The notes: generated from the sequence alone by a model not told the origin. DNA of 64,000 nt from Clostridium sp. ZS2-4 (GCF_026719745.1 NZ_JAPPRQ010000027.1:62001-126000), one strand, 5' to 3'. Positions 9,436 to 20,247 are shown, counted from the first letter of the stretch. Numbers and translations: made by a program.

Positions 9436-11133
9436 TTACAATTTAAAGACATCTACTAATTCTGTCATTTCTTTTGTGATTTTCCTTAATCCTTGAGCTG
9501 TAGAAGCTACTTCTTCAGTAGAAGCATTCATTTCTTCAGAGGATGCTGCTATTTCTTCCGCAGAAGCTGAAACCTCTTCTGCAATTGCAGAAGTACTTTC
9601 TATTTTTTCTAAAATAATCTTGTTGTTACTACCTATATCTGTAAACAAACTATTAGCTTGTTCAATTTTAGGTCCTATATCTTCTAGAGCTTTAATTATA
9701 TTACTAAATGAGCCTATTGCATTCTTTACAATTGTATCTTGATTAACCAGCTCATTATTCATTACTTCAGTAGTACTTATAATTATGTTTGTATCATTTG
9801 ATATATTATTAATCAATGAATTTATATCCAGTGAAGATGTTTTAGACTGTTCTGCAAGTTTTCTAATCTCATCAGCAACTACAGCAAATCCTTTTCCAGC
9901 TTCACCAGCTCGTGCTGCTTCAATAGCTGCATTTAATGCCAATAAATTTGTTTGATCAGCAATACTGTTTATAACATTTGTTATTTCATCTATTCTATTT
10001 ATATTTTGTCCAAAATTCAAAATTTTAGAAACAAAAGAATTAAACGATTCTGATGATTGCTTCATAGAATTTATTAAATCTTGCATATCATTATTACTGC
10101 CATCCGCTATACTCTGAATTTCCTGACTTTTTGAATCTACACCTTCTATCACTTTTGCAACAATTCCCAATTCTTCACTAAAGCCATTCAATATATTAGT
10201 AATTTCAACCAAATCTTCTGCCTGACATCCTGTTCCTTGTGCTACATCTTGTATAGCATTTGTAACATTTTCAGATGAAGATGCCATTTCTTCAGATATA
10301 TCAGACAAACTATCAGAAGCTTCATCCATATTTTCAGATTTTTCTTTAACCATATGCAAAAGCTTAGAAATGTTAGTTACTGTATTATTTAGAGATTTTT
10401 TCATCATACCAAATTCATTGTTACTATCTAAATCTATATTGACAGCAAAATCCCCTTTAGAAATTGTATCTAATATTTCTGTCATTTCTTTAGTTTCACT
10501 TCTTACAGCTTTAATTATACAATATGAAATAAATACTAATACAATTGCACCTACTCCAAAAATAATTATAAATATTTTTACACTTTTATTATACAGTTTC
10601 TCTGCTTGTATATTTAATTCTTGCGCTACTTTCAGATCATAATCTTTTAATTCTTTTAGAGAATTTTCTATTTCTATTCCCAAACTTCTAAAATTCTCAT
10701 ATTGTTCCCTATCTATAGGTTGCCTTTTCGCTAATTCATTATTAACTTTATTCCATATATTCATATATTCAGCATAGTTACTTTTGAACTTTTCTATTTC
10801 TTTCACTTCAAATTCATCCATTTTACTTGATGTGTAACTTGCTAATCTTTTAGCTATTATTTCATCATACTTCTTTATCTGTGTATCATAGCTACTATCA
10901 TATTTGTTGTAAGCTGCAGTAATAAGAACTCTTATATTTAAAAAATCTGCTCTTATTGAAGTTGCATCCGTAATAGGAACTAATCTATCCTTATACATAA
11001 TTGACATATTGTTTTTAATTTCCTTCATGTTTGATAATCCAATACCTACTATCAAAGAACCTACTATCATTGCTAAAACTATTATTGCTACAATATTTGT
11101 CACTATTTTTGCACTTTTAAATCTTTTAATCAT
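9436..11133 (-). CDS. Methyl-accepting chemotaxis protein
   Basis: Transmembrane chemoreceptor of 565 residues. Membrane helix 1 at about 13-35, a mainly helical extracellular region (four-helix-bundle type) to about 185, helix 2 at about 187-210, HAMP at about 210-263, then the long cytoplasmic signalling coiled coil with the conserved hairpin tip around 405-430 ([18 protein letters not shown]). No C-terminal pentapeptide for CheR tethering is evident. Start ATG behind GGGGGAAGG. The gene is alone, with no other che genes in the window, and lies directly behind a c-di-GMP-I riboswitch, so motility output is tied to the second messenger. The ligand is unknown. Confidence 0.93.
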   Translation of the reverse strand: MIKRFKSAKIVTNIVAIIVLAMIVGSLIVGIGLSNMKEIKNNMSIMYKDRLVPITDATSIRADFLNIRVLITAAYNKYDSSYDTQIKKYDEIIAKRLASYTSSKMDEFEVKEIEKFKSNYAEYMNIWNKVNNELAKRQPIDREQYENFRSLGIEIENSLKELKDYDLKVAQELNIQAEKLYNKSVKIFIIIFGVGAIVLVFISYCIIKAVRSETKEMTEILDTISKGDFAVNIDLDSNNEFGMMKKSLNNTVTNISKLLHMVKEKSENMDEASDSLSDISEEMASSSENVTNAIQDVAQGTGCQAEDLVEITNILNGFSEELGIVAKVIEGVDSKSQEIQSIADGSNNDMQDLINSMKQSSESFNSFVSKILNFGQNINRIDEITNVINSIADQTNLLALNAAIEAARAGEAGKGFAVVADEIRKLAEQSKTSSLDINSLINNISNDTNIIISTTEVMNNELVNQDTIVKNAIGSFSNIIKALEDIGPKIEQANSLFTDIGSNNKIILEKIESTSAIAEEVSASAEEIAASSEEMNASTEEVASTAQGLRKITKEMTELVDVFKL

Positions 11134-11162
11134 AACCTTCCCCCTATTCTTTCTACTTAAAG

Positions 11163-11290
11163 ATTACAAAAGCTGCACCTTTACTAACACTATAAGTTAA
11201 TAATTAGTGCAGCTTGGCGATCATAGAATAACCTATTCTTTAGACCCATAGCTTTGCGACTCTATCTTTCAATAGATGTGCCCGATTTCA
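11163..11290 (-). ncRNA. Cyclic di-GMP-I (GEMM-I) riboswitch plus terminator, upstream of the chemoreceptor
   Basis: Read on the minus strand, the aptamer (about 11290 to 11209) shows GGGCA, a stem capped by GAAA (ATCTATTGAAAGATAG), the hallmark GTCGCAAAGC, GGTCTAA, and ATGATCGCC near the 3' end. The 3' end of the aptamer (AAGCTGCAC) is also the left arm of a hairpin closed by GTGCAGCTT and a T-rich run (11163-11215). Aptamer closure and termination therefore compete for the same bases, which suggests transcriptional control. The direction (on or off) is not certain, because the outer aptamer stem is hard to pair by eye. Confidence 0.85.
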
Positions 11291-11318
11291 TTTTTTTGTA
11301 AGATACATCCTATAATAT

Positions 11319-11347
11319 AGGATATATTAATTTTCATTTTTAGTCAA
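11319..11347 (-). promoter_or_regulatory. Probable promoter of the riboswitch-chemoreceptor transcript
   Basis: -35 TTGACT (11342-11347), 17-base spacer, -10 TATCCT (11319-11324) on the minus strand, about 25 bases before the aptamer. The -35 is good and the -10 only fair. Confidence 0.45.
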
Positions 11348-11433
11348 CATTTTCTATTTTTCACCAAAATTCAAATGAAGACTATTTATACCAAGTTATC
11401 ATGTACCCCTAAGTAATCTTTTTCAACAAAAAC

Positions 11434-11466
11434 AAACCTAAAATAGTTAAACTATTATTAGGCTTA
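11434..11466 (-). terminator. Terminator after sbcC
   Basis: Dyad AAACCTAAaATAGT / ACTATtATTAGGCTT just downstream of the sbcC stop, followed on the minus strand by a T-rich run. Confidence 0.55.
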
Positions 11467-11523
11467 TTTTACTTTTTTCATTTATTTTTTATTACTTATA
11501 GCCAAAAATAACCATACAAATTT

Positions 11524-14500
11524 TTAGCTGTATTCCAATATGACCTTACTTCCCCCTTCTCCCTGTTTAGCAGGTGTTACTACAAGTTTAACAGGAACTC
11601 TATTTTTAAGTTCTTCCACGTGGCTTATTATTCCTACTGATAGTCTTGAACTGTGGAGTTTTTCAAGAGAATTCATAACAATCTCTAAAAGTTCTGTATC
11701 AAGAGTACCAAATCCCTCATCAAGGAAGAAAAATTCCAATGGTGCGCTGCCTTTCAACTGAACTTGAGAAGATAGTGCTAAAGCTAGTGCAAGAGATGTT
11801 AAAAATGTTTCCCCTCCTGAAAGAGTGCTAGTATCCCTTATTTCACCACCGTTATAATCATCTCTTATGGTAAAGTTGCCTTCGCTGTCAATTTCAAGTG
11901 CATATCTGTCTCTGGTTATATTTTTTAATCTTCTGGATGCCTCTCTTGCAATGTACTTAAGTTGATTCATTGCCGCAAACTCTACAAATTTATTTCCTTC
12001 AATCAGCTTTCCTAAATCATTTAGAAGACTTAACTTATGATTTAATTCTTTTTCCTTCTTCCTAAGTTCCTTTAAATCTTCCATATCTTTTTCCATGTCC
12101 TCTATAGTCTTTTGAATAGCTGCTATCTCTTTTATTTTTATATTTAATAATTTTTCATTATCAATTCTATATTTTTTAATTTCTTCCCATTTTTCTTCTT
12201 CAATAAACTCTCCATTTAGCTTTTTCTCTATTCTAGATATATTATTTTTTATGTTCTTTAACTCATCCTCATATTTGTTAATTTCATCTTCTATTCTTTT
12301 TATCTCTTCTTCGTTTAGTAGAACTTTTATTATTTCATTTTCATCACTAAAATTATTTTCCTTTAAAGTAGCTTTCAATTTTTCTTCTTGCTCTTTATAT
12401 AAGCTGCTTAGTATTATTTTACTCTGCTCCAAGCTTACTTTTGCATCCCATATTTCTTGCCTTTGCTTTTTGTCTTTCTCCAGTACTATTTTAAGTCTGT
12501 CACTAGCTTCATTAATTCCTTTAATTTCTTTTCTAACCACTTCAATATATTCTTGCGGATCTTTACCGGAAGTAAGCTTTTGAAGTTCCTCCTCTTCACT
12601 TTTAATAACACTTGCTTTTTCTTTTCCACTCTGTAATATCTTAGAAAGTTCAATGTCTAATTCCTTAAGTCTTGCATTTAATTCTTCCTTATCTTTGTCC
12701 ATTTTTTCAATTAGACTTCTTAACTGTCTTTGATTATTCTGAATAACTCTACTTTCCTTTTCAGCTTTCTTTATCTCTTCAATTCTCAAACCTATATCTT
12801 CTAAATTCAGTTCTTTCTTTAGCGATAAATATTTTTCAGAACACTTATCTAACATTTCATTTTCTTTTGATAAATCCTTTTTAATCTCTTCCAAAGAATT
12901 TTTCTCATTTTTCAGAACTTCACCAATCTTTGCTTCCATCATATCCAGCTTTATCTTATTTTCTTTTTCGCTCTTTATTTTATTGTTTATTTCTTCTTTT
13001 TCCTTATTATACTTTTCTATTTTATTTTTCAGCTCTACAAACTCTCTCTCTTCTTTTTCCTTTTCTTCCTTAAATTTTAATAACTCAACATCTTTTAACT
13101 CTTTTTCTATTCCACTTAATTCATTTTTTATATATTCTTCTTCTTTTTCATAAGCTATAAGCTTAATAGAAAAATTATTAATACTCTCATTGGCATTTTT
13201 AAGCAGCACTTCAAGATGAGTTTTTTCTTCCTGCTTTTCTAATAGTAATTTTCTGTCTATCTTTTCTACCGAAATAGTATGGTGAGTAGAACCACAAACA
13301 GGACATGGTTTTCCTTCCTCTAAATCATCTGCTAAAATACTAGCTAAATTTTTCTTATTTATATGATCTATTTCTTTATCTGTGGCAGCTAATTCTTCTT
13401 GTCTTCTTACTAAATTTTCTTTCATAAGCTTTAAATTTTCTTCTATAGGATTTTTATGTTTATAAAGCTCTTTTAATTTTTCTTCTAATTCCTTTTTCTT
13501 ATTGTCATTTTTTATAGCCTTCTCTAACATTTCTCTGCAGCGGCTTACTTTTTCTGATTTTTCTAAGAGAGCGGAATTATCTACTGGATTTTCTTTTTCT
13601 ATTTCTTTATTTCTATTTTCCATTTCTATAACTAAACCATTCTGTTTATTCTGCTTCTCTACAATATCTTTATATTCTTTTTCTACATTAATAATATTTT
13701 TGTCTTTATTCTTAATTTTTAAATCTAATTCTTCTTTTTTCTGCAATACTTGTTTATATTCTTTCTCTTTGTCAAAGGTATACTGTACTTTTTCTCTATA
13801 CTCAGGCTCAATACTTATTTCATTCAACCTATTATCTATTTCTTCTATATTTTTAAGCTTCTCTTCTCTATTTGAAAGTATTAAGTTTAATTTTTTCTCT
13901 AATGCATTCATTTCACCTTTAATTTTATTATAATCTTTACGCAATTCTTCTCTTTCTAATTTTAATCTTGCTATCTTTTTATTTATTTCTATTGCCTGCT
14001 GAAGATTAGCTTCTTTTTTAATAAGTTCAGGTATTTTTTTTTCTTTTCTTTCTAAAATCTCATTATAGTTTTTCTCTACAACTTCTAATTCTTCATCTAT
14101 ATTTTTTAGTTTAATCTCTAAGCTCTTTAATTCTGCTTCATTATCTTTAATTTGCTTCTCTGTTTCCTTTATGCTATCAATAAAAGGTTTTACATTTAAC
14201 GCCTTTTTAGCTTTATCAACACTTTCTTTTTTTGATAAAATCTCTCCACTTCTGTCATCTAAACTTTTTTGAAGTTCTTTATACTCTTTAAGCTCATTTT
14301 GAAGTTCATATATCCCCTTGTATTTATCATAATCTCTGTTTATTTTCTTCTTTTCTTCCGTTAAATGTTCTTCCTCTTCTATAAGATTTTTAAGTTGAAG
14401 CTTTCTTTCTTTAAATATATCTTCTGTTAAACCTTCATACTTTTTCAGTTCACCGCTTAATATATTTTCTTCCTTTATTTTTTCATTTCTAACTTTCTTT

Positions 14501-15054
14501 ATCTTATCACTTAAATTTTTTCCGTACTTTTCAAGAGCAAAAATTCTCTCCAGCATATCCCTTTTATCTTTTCCTGTAAGCTTTAAAAATTCACTGAATT
14601 TTCCTTGTGGAAGTACTACTGAACGAGTAAAATCCTCTGAAGTAAGCCCTATAATTTTTTCAATTTCCTTTTGAACATCCTTTGGTCCTTCTGCAAGTAT
14701 CTTGTTTTCTATCTGGTTATTTTCAATAAGTCGTGCATACCTAGTTTTATAGGAGCCATTTTTGTCTATTCTCATATTTCTCTCTGCAATATAAGTTTTT
14801 CTTTCTCCTCCTACACCAATTTCAAATTCATAGCTTACATTCAAATTTTTAGTTATAGTATTTATATATCCCTTATTGGTTCTTGTAATCTTTCCATATA
14901 AAGCTATAGTTATTGCATCTAAAATTGTAGATTTACCACTTCCTGTTGGCCCAAAAATTCCAAACAGCCCCTTCTCTGCAAGCCTTTCAAAATCAATTTT
15001 TTGCTCTTCTTCAAAAGAATTTAACCCAACTATTTTAAGCATCTTAGGCTTCAT
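11524..15054 (-). CDS. sbcC: SbcC, ATPase subunit of the SbcCD (Rad50-Mre11-type) nuclease
   Basis: With SbcD it forms an SMC-like complex that cleaves DNA hairpins and blocked ends. About 1176 residues: N-terminal Walker A FGPTGSGKST, two long Glu/Lys-rich coiled-coil arms separated by a zinc-hook CPVC (about residue 584), then C-terminal signature LSGGETFLTSLALAL and Walker B FFFLDEGFGTLD. The start is the ATG at 15054 (MKPKMLK), seven bases after AGGTGA; it overlaps the end of sbcD by 11 bases, the usual translational coupling for this pair. An ATG at 15081 would deepen the overlap. Confidence 0.95.
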   Translation of the reverse strand: MKPKMLKIVGLNSFEEEQKIDFERLAEKGLFGIFGPTGSGKSTILDAITIALYGKITRTNKGYINTITKNLNVSYEFEIGVGGERKTYIAERNMRIDKNGSYKTRYARLIENNQIENKILAEGPKDVQKEIEKIIGLTSEDFTRSVVLPQGKFSEFLKLTGKDKRDMLERIFALEKYGKNLSDKIKKVRNEKIKEENILSGELKKYEGLTEDIFKERKLQLKNLIEEEEHLTEEKKKINRDYDKYKGIYELQNELKEYKELQKSLDDRSGEILSKKESVDKAKKALNVKPFIDSIKETEKQIKDNEAELKSLEIKLKNIDEELEVVEKNYNEILERKEKKIPELIKKEANLQQAIEINKKIARLKLEREELRKDYNKIKGEMNALEKKLNLILSNREEKLKNIEEIDNRLNEISIEPEYREKVQYTFDKEKEYKQVLQKKEELDLKIKNKDKNIINVEKEYKDIVEKQNKQNGLVIEMENRNKEIEKENPVDNSALLEKSEKVSRCREMLEKAIKNDNKKKELEEKLKELYKHKNPIEENLKLMKENLVRRQEELAATDKEIDHINKKNLASILADDLEEGKPCPVCGSTHHTISVEKIDRKLLLEKQEEKTHLEVLLKNANESINNFSIKLIAYEKEEEYIKNELSGIEKELKDVELLKFKEEKEKEEREFVELKNKIEKYNKEKEEINNKIKSEKENKIKLDMMEAKIGEVLKNEKNSLEEIKKDLSKENEMLDKCSEKYLSLKKELNLEDIGLRIEEIKKAEKESRVIQNNQRQLRSLIEKMDKDKEELNARLKELDIELSKILQSGKEKASVIKSEEEELQKLTSGKDPQEYIEVVRKEIKGINEASDRLKIVLEKDKKQRQEIWDAKVSLEQSKIILSSLYKEQEEKLKATLKENNFSDENEIIKVLLNEEEIKRIEDEINKYEDELKNIKNNISRIEKKLNGEFIEEEKWEEIKKYRIDNEKLLNIKIKEIAAIQKTIEDMEKDMEDLKELRKKEKELNHKLSLLNDLGKLIEGNKFVEFAAMNQLKYIAREASRRLKNITRDRYALEIDSEGNFTIRDDYNGGEIRDTSTLSGGETFLTSLALALALSSQVQLKGSAPLEFFFLDEGFGTLDTELLEIVMNSLEKLHSSRLSVGIISHVEELKNRVPVKLVVTPAKQGEGGSKVILEYS

Positions 15055-16261
15055 ATTCTTCACCTTCTTCCTCTCCAGCAATACTTAAAAACAACTCCAT
15101 AATTTCATCACTTGGTTCTACCATTCTTTGCTTTGCATAAAACTCTTTAAAAAGCTCTCCCATACTTTTTTCCTTTATATTATAAAACTCTTCATTTTCT
15201 TCATCTTCACCCTTGATTATAGGTCTTATTTCAAGAATATCTTTCTTTAAGAATTTCATTGTTTTTATATCTTCTTGAGTTATATACTTATCTGTTTTTA
15301 TCTCTAAATATACCCACATTTCTTTTTCACAATTTTCTTCACATTTTTTTATAGCTTCTTCTACAGACTCACATCTCCAAACTTCTATGGGCTTGTAATT
15401 TTTTAAATAAACCTTATCTACAACCGCTTTTTCCCCTGCCTTAACATCAACAACATAGCAGCACTTTGTATATCCAACTTCACTTTTGCTGTATTGAAGT
15501 GGAGAACCTGAATAAACACACTTAGTTTTTCCTTTTATCTCTTGTGGCTTATGCAAATGTCCAAGTGCAACATACTGAGCTTTTTCTGGAATAACTCCTA
15601 CCCCTACAGCAAGACTTCCTCCAAGCTGTATTTGCCTTTCCGAATCAGATTCTTCTCCTCCTAAAATAAACAAATGCGATACAGCTAAATTAATAGTGTC
15701 TTCTCTATATTTTTCTGAAAGTAATGAAAACAACTCTTCAACTCGTGCAGAATAACTTTTTTGCCTGTCTTCCTCCTCAATACTGTTGGACAAAACCTCA
15801 TTCAACCTCTTTTCACTAGGATAAGGCAAAGTTATTATTACTGCTTTCTCTCCTTTTATATCTATTTCAACAAATCCTTCTCCCGCATCTACTATTTGGT
15901 ATTCTCCACATTTTCCTATTTCAGAACTACTTTTAGGTCTGCCTAAGAGAATTACCCCCTGCTCATAGGCCAATGGACTTGCAGCAGCAAGTCTCTCTGG
16001 ATTATCATGATTTCCGGCTATAACTAATACAAGCCTTTTTCCATTATTACAGATTTCTTTTAAGGCACCATAAAACATTCTCTCTGCTCTTGCTGGTGGA
16101 TTGCTATTATCATATATATCTCCAGATATTATTACCATATCTACATTTTTCTCTTCTACTATCTCTACAAAATCCTTTATAAATTTCTCTTGCTCATCCA
16201 TTCTGCTGGCACCTTCCAAGTTCTTACCAAGATGCCAATCAGAAGTATGTAATATCCTCAT
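15044..16261 (-). CDS. sbcD: SbcD, nuclease subunit of SbcCD
   Basis: Mn2+-dependent metallophosphoesterase (Mre11 type), 405 residues. The phosphoesterase motifs appear in order: HTSDWHLG near the start, SGDIYDNSNP, GNHDNPERL and ALGHLHKP. A C-terminal capping domain follows, with an acidic tail (EEEGEEYEA). Start ATG behind GAGAGGGTG. First gene of the sbcDC pair. Confidence 0.95.
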   Translation of the reverse strand: MRILHTSDWHLGKNLEGASRMDEQEKFIKDFVEIVEEKNVDMVIISGDIYDNSNPPARAERMFYGALKEICNNGKRLVLVIAGNHDNPERLAAASPLAYEQGVILLGRPKSSSEIGKCGEYQIVDAGEGFVEIDIKGEKAVIITLPYPSEKRLNEVLSNSIEEEDRQKSYSARVEELFSLLSEKYREDTINLAVSHLFILGGEESDSERQIQLGGSLAVGVGVIPEKAQYVALGHLHKPQEIKGKTKCVYSGSPLQYSKSEVGYTKCCYVVDVKAGEKAVVDKVYLKNYKPIEVWRCESVEEAIKKCEENCEKEMWVYLEIKTDKYITQEDIKTMKFLKKDILEIRPIIKGEDEENEEFYNIKEKSMGELFKEFYAKQRMVEPSDEIMELFLSIAGEEEGEEYEA

Positions 16262-16585
16262 AAATTCACCCTCTCACTCATCTGTACTATATATAACTAA
16301 GTTTTAAAATTAACTTTTATTAAAATTTTGCATAAGCAAAGTATCTTTCACACTACTCAATTGATCATTGAGTAGTGAATATTGATAATTGCAATACAAA
16401 TATATTTTAACATTACATATATATAATAAGGTAGAAAAATTAAATACATTATTGGTAATAATTTTAAAAATATTTTACATAAAAAAAGAGTTAAGTTACA
16501 AAATATAATCTAAATTGCAACTCAACTCTTATTCTATATTCTAAATGAATAACGCCCCTATATCTGCCCTAATATATATTTATGT
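16262..16585. other. Intergenic stretch with dyads and the transporter terminator
   Basis: No gene seen. CACTACTCAA / TTGAGTAGTG at 16351-16377 is a perfect 10-bp dyad in a region resembling the degenerate TGAxxAATGA-type sequences that recur between clostridial genes. A short TTTTGC-ATAA-GCAAAG dyad lies at about 16326-16340. AAGAGTTAAGTT / AACTCAACTCTT at 16487-16530, T-rich on the minus side, is the terminator of the transporter gene. Confidence 0.55.
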
Positions 16586-18046
16586 TTATTCTTCGTCACT
16601 TGTTCTTCTCAATTTTAAACCCCATAATGTAAGAACAATAAGTAATACTCCCCCTGCTAATACTACATTAGTTGTTGCTAAACTACCATTCTCAGTTTTG
16701 AAGTATTCTATTAAACCTGTAGAGTGTACAAAGATAATCATAATTGCTAGTGGTGCAAGGAATTTAACAGCAAAACTATATATGCCACCCCATGAGAAAG
16801 AATATAATCCATCACTTTCAATTTCTTTAATAGCATTCTTTATACCCCAAACCCCTGATGCAAAAACACATACCAATACTCCACCTAATGGTAAGGATAT
16901 ATTTGCTGTAAAGAAATCAAATAGGTCAAAGAAATTCTTTCCTAATATTTTAACTTCAGCCCATGGACCAAAAGATAATGTACTTGGTATTGATAGTGCA
17001 AATAATGCTAAAGCTATTAAAACTGTAGCTTTTTTTCTACCCATGTTAAACTGCTCTGTAACAAAGGCTACAACTACTTCCATCAAAGATATAGTTGACG
17101 TTAAAGCAGCAATTCCAATTAATAAGAAAAATAGAGTTTCAAAAAAAGCTCCAAATGGCATAGCTTTAAATACAGCTGGAAGAGTAACGAATATTAATCC
17201 TGGTCCTTGATCAGGTTTAAGCCCATATGCAAAAACTGCTGGGAAAATAACTACTCCTGCCATTAAAGCAATTAGTGTATCTGCTATAGTTACTTGAACT
17301 GCTAACTTAAGAAGATTTTCTTTTTTATCTATATAACTACCATAAGTCATTATTATTGCCATACCTAAACTTAAAGAATAGAAAGAATGTCCAAGTGCTT
17401 CTAAAACACCCTCTTTAGTTAACTTTGAAAAATCAGGTTTAAATAAGAATTCTAATCCTTTTGAAGCTCCGTCTAAAGTTACAGATCTAATCATTAGTCC
17501 AACTAAGATTAATAACAATACTGGCATCAATATCTTACTGCATTTTTCTATACCAGTTTTAACTCCTAAAATTACAATAGAAGCTGTCAATGCAAGTACA
17601 ACAAAAGTCCATACTATTGGTTCAGTTCCACCAGAAATTACCCCACCAAAATAATCTCCTAATTTATCTGGTGCAACATTCATCAACTGACCTGAAGCTG
17701 ACCTTACTAAATATGAAAATACCCAACCTGCTATCATAGCATAGAAAGAAAGTATGATAAATGCTGTTGAAACAGATACAACTCCTGATAAATACCACGG
17801 TTTATTTGGTTCTAATTCTTTAAATGCGCCCACCGCATTCTTATGAGTTTTTCTTCCAAGTGCAAATTCAGTTAACATTACAGGAAGACCTACTAACACA
17901 ATACATGCTAAATAAACTAAAATAAATGCTGCTCCCCCATTTTGTCCTGTAATGTACGGAAATTTCCATATATTTCCTAGACCTATCGCAGATCCTGCTG
18001 CTGCTGCTAAAATACCTAATCTTGATCCAAAATTATCTCTTTTCAT
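16586..18046 (-). CDS. Na+-dependent amino-acid symporter (NSS/SNF family)
   Basis: Polytopic membrane transporter of 486 residues and about 11-12 helices, coupling amino-acid uptake to the sodium gradient. The family signature is at the N terminus: SRLGILAAAAGSAIGLGNIW followed by KFPY, the unwound helix 1 that binds substrate and Na+, then NGGAAF. Helices 6-8 (FYSLSLGMAIIMTYGSY) are also typical. Start ATG behind GAGGGGG. The gene is monocistronic behind a T-box, so its expression should rise when one tRNA is uncharged; the transported amino acid is therefore probably the cognate one. A tentative specifier points to methionine, but this is not firm. Confidence 0.92.
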   Translation of the reverse strand: MKRDNFGSRLGILAAAAGSAIGLGNIWKFPYITGQNGGAAFILVYLACIVLVGLPVMLTEFALGRKTHKNAVGAFKELEPNKPWYLSGVVSVSTAFIILSFYAMIAGWVFSYLVRSASGQLMNVAPDKLGDYFGGVISGGTEPIVWTFVVLALTASIVILGVKTGIEKCSKILMPVLLLILVGLMIRSVTLDGASKGLEFLFKPDFSKLTKEGVLEALGHSFYSLSLGMAIIMTYGSYIDKKENLLKLAVQVTIADTLIALMAGVVIFPAVFAYGLKPDQGPGLIFVTLPAVFKAMPFGAFFETLFFLLIGIAALTSTISLMEVVVAFVTEQFNMGRKKATVLIALALFALSIPSTLSFGPWAEVKILGKNFFDLFDFFTANISLPLGGVLVCVFASGVWGIKNAIKEIESDGLYSFSWGGIYSFAVKFLAPLAIMIIFVHSTGLIEYFKTENGSLATTNVVLAGGVLLIVLTLWGLKLRRTSDEE

Positions 18047-18204
18047 ATGTTAAACCCCCTCTTTGAAATATTTTTAATTCTATATAACTACATTTTTAAG
18101 AATATTTTACTATTGATTGTTACAAAAATTACGTCTCAATTAGCCCCCTTTAGTTTTAATTTCTATAAATGATTTTCAGTAATTCAAAATATCTAAGAAT
18201 ATTG

Positions 18205-18558
18205 ATATAAATAAAAAACTCTCGCCTCTATGAACGTATACTTAATATACTTCATAGGGACGAGAGTTTATCTATCGTGGTACCACCCTAATTTACATTT
18301 TATTAAAATGCCTCATTATTCAAGTCGACGTAAAATCCAAATAATTTTCACTTGGTAAATTACATAACCATAGCCATGTATCGGTGGCAACCGTCCTCAT
18401 CTACTCAAAAATAATTTCTTTCAATTTGGCAGCTCTGGAGTGATCATTATATACCTATTTTAACGCCAACTTCCAGCATACATTGGCTCTCTGCAGTTAA
18501 AAACAAAGTATTTTTCTCTCCGTCGTCACTTTATCTTGTTAAATTACCGAAATTCTTA
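18205..18558 (-). ncRNA. T-box leader controlling the symporter
   Basis: Read on the minus strand: Stem I with AGAGAGCC and GCTGGAAG loop elements, an inner AGTGA/TCACT pairing, and later the invariant T-box AGGGTGGTACCACG (18276-18289). A long terminator follows (AACTCTCG...CGAGAGTT then six T, 18213-18269). Between AGTGA/TCACT and the next stem the 3' side reads ATAATGA; the best-placed triplet before the conserved purine is ATG (Met), but alternative pairing with CTCC would give ATC (Ile). I treat the specifier as unresolved. Confidence 0.92.
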
Positions 18559-18564
18559 CTCACA

Positions 18565-18593
18565 ATTATATATATCATTTAAAAGATTGTCAA
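18565..18593 (-). promoter_or_regulatory. Consensus sigma-A promoter of the T-box transcript
   Basis: -35 TTGACA (18588-18593), exact 17-base spacer, -10 TATAAT (18565-18570), both hexamers perfect. Start expected near 18558. The remaining bases to 18736 show nothing else clear. Confidence 0.85.
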
Positions 18594-18736
18594 CATTTTT
18601 TTATAAAATTTTCTAAATAACCTTAATTAGTGATATATTGTTAAATTTTAAAAAAATTCGTAATATTTAAAACATTTTCTTCTTCCCTAACTATTTTTTA
18701 GGGCAAAAGCCTGTTTTATAAGTCATTCATTTTATA

Positions 18737-20092
18737 CTAATCATGTTCTATTTTTATCTTATATTTACTAATCTTTCTGTAAATTGTCGCCCTGCTTATA
18801 CCTAAAACTTTAGCAGCCTCTTCAGCATTACCATGGCAAGCTATTAATGCTTTTTTAATATTTTGCTCTTCCACTACTTTAAGTGGTTGTATATCTTCTA
18901 CCATTAAATCTAATTTACTTATGTTCTCTTCTGAAAAACTCTTTTCCAACTTTTCTTTTCCTTTTATCAGGTTAAGTAAATATTTTTCAGTGATTATATC
19001 ACTATCACAGAGGTAATATGCTTTTTCTATAATATTTCTAAGTTCTCTTATATTACCTTCCCATTTATACTCTTTTAACCTTGCTATGGCACTGCTATCT
19101 ATAGCTTTACTGCCTTCCAAATTATTTTCATTTAACTTTTTCATAAAATGCTTTATTAAAGCTTCTATATCTTCTTTTCTATCTTCAAGATCCATTAATC
19201 GTATACCTATAACATTTAGCCTATAGTAAAGATCATACCTAAAATTTTTCTTATCCACTTCTTCCAATAGATTTTTATTGGTTGCTGATATTACTCTTAC
19301 ATTTATCTTTTTTTCATAAGTAGATCCAACTCTTATAATTTTATGATTATCTAAAACCCTTAATAGCTTTGACTGTATATCAAGAGGAAGCTCTCCTATT
19401 TCGTCTAAAAATATAGTTCCTCCCTCTGCCAGTTCAAATTTCCCAGGATATCCTCCCTTATTTGCTCCTGTAAAAGCACCTTTTTCATAACCAAAAAGTT
19501 CACTTTCAAACAATTCTCTTGGAATAGCAGCACAATTAACAGCAACAAAAGGTCCTTTTGCTCTATTACTGTAATTATGGATTGCTTGAGCAAAAACTTC
19601 TTTACCTGTTCCACTAGAACCCTCTAATAGAATGTTACAATCCGTATTTGCAGCTTTTTTAGCATATTGTATATTTTTCTTCATATACTGATTTTTTGTT
19701 ATTATATTTTTAAAGGTATATGCCGCACTATATCCGACAACATTATTTACAACTTTATGGATATGCTTTGTATCTCTAAAAGTTATAACAATACCTGTAA
19801 TCTTATTATCTTTTACTATAGGAACTAAATTTGTAACACAACGAATTTTATTTCCATTTACAGTAAATGTACAGTCTTCTCTTTTATAGACTTCATTGTT
19901 AATAAAACACTTGTCAACTAATTTATAATTATCAAAAATATCTTTTATATTAGTTTCAATTAATGCCTCTCTCTCCAATCCAAGTATTCTAAAAGCCATT
20001 TTATTAAGATCTGTTATATTTAATTTATTATTTAAAACAAGAATACCATCTGAAATGCTGTTAAATATAGCCTGTAACAATTCATTTTTCAT
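18737..20092 (-). CDS. Sigma-54-dependent transcriptional activator with PAS domain
   Basis: Bacterial enhancer-binding protein, 451 residues. N-terminal PAS sensor (about 5-110), AAA+ domain with Walker A GSSGTGKE (about 158-165) and the sigma-54 contact loop GAFTGA (about 205-210), Walker [14 protein letters not shown], and a C-terminal Fis-type helix-turn-helix ([19 protein letters not shown]). The intact GAFTGA means it should drive RpoN promoters. There is no receiver domain, so the signal probably comes through PAS. Start is the ATG at 20092; a GTG four codons upstream overlaps the AAGGTG ribosome site. No -24/-12 promoter was found nearby, so the target genes are unknown. Confidence 0.88.
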   Translation of the reverse strand: MKNELLQAIFNSISDGILVLNNKLNITDLNKMAFRILGLEREALIETNIKDIFDNYKLVDKCFINNEVYKREDCTFTVNGNKIRCVTNLVPIVKDNKITGIVITFRDTKHIHKVVNNVVGYSAAYTFKNIITKNQYMKKNIQYAKKAANTDCNILLEGSSGTGKEVFAQAIHNYSNRAKGPFVAVNCAAIPRELFESELFGYEKGAFTGANKGGYPGKFELAEGGTIFLDEIGELPLDIQSKLLRVLDNHKIIRVGSTYEKKINVRVISATNKNLLEEVDKKNFRYDLYYRLNVIGIRLMDLEDRKEDIEALIKHFMKKLNENNLEGSKAIDSSAIARLKEYKWEGNIRELRNIIEKAYYLCDSDIITEKYLLNLIKGKEKLEKSFSEENISKLDLMVEDIQPLKVVEEQNIKKALIACHGNAEEAAKVLGISRATIYRKISKYKIKIEHD

Positions 20093-20212
20093 GATAATAT
20101 ACACCTTCTTTTTATATTAGAATTGTATATATTATCTCATATCTATATCAAATATAAAATAGTACCTAAACTAAATATTGTAATTATTTTAAAATTCCTA
20201 CCATCAAAATAG

Positions 20213-20247
20213 AATACTCTCCATAGAAAAGTTCTACAGAGAGTATT
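20213..20247 (-). terminator. Terminator after the STAS-like gene
   Basis: AATACTCTC / GAGAGTATT with an inner ATAGAA/TTCTA extension: a long stem 3' of the minus-strand gene that ends at 20379. Confidence 0.5.

Noticed and set aside
16545-17210. 221-codon plus-strand frame
   Set aside because: It is the complement of the transporter gene, lacks a ribosome site and has no protein-like composition; the minus-strand NSS transporter is unmistakable.
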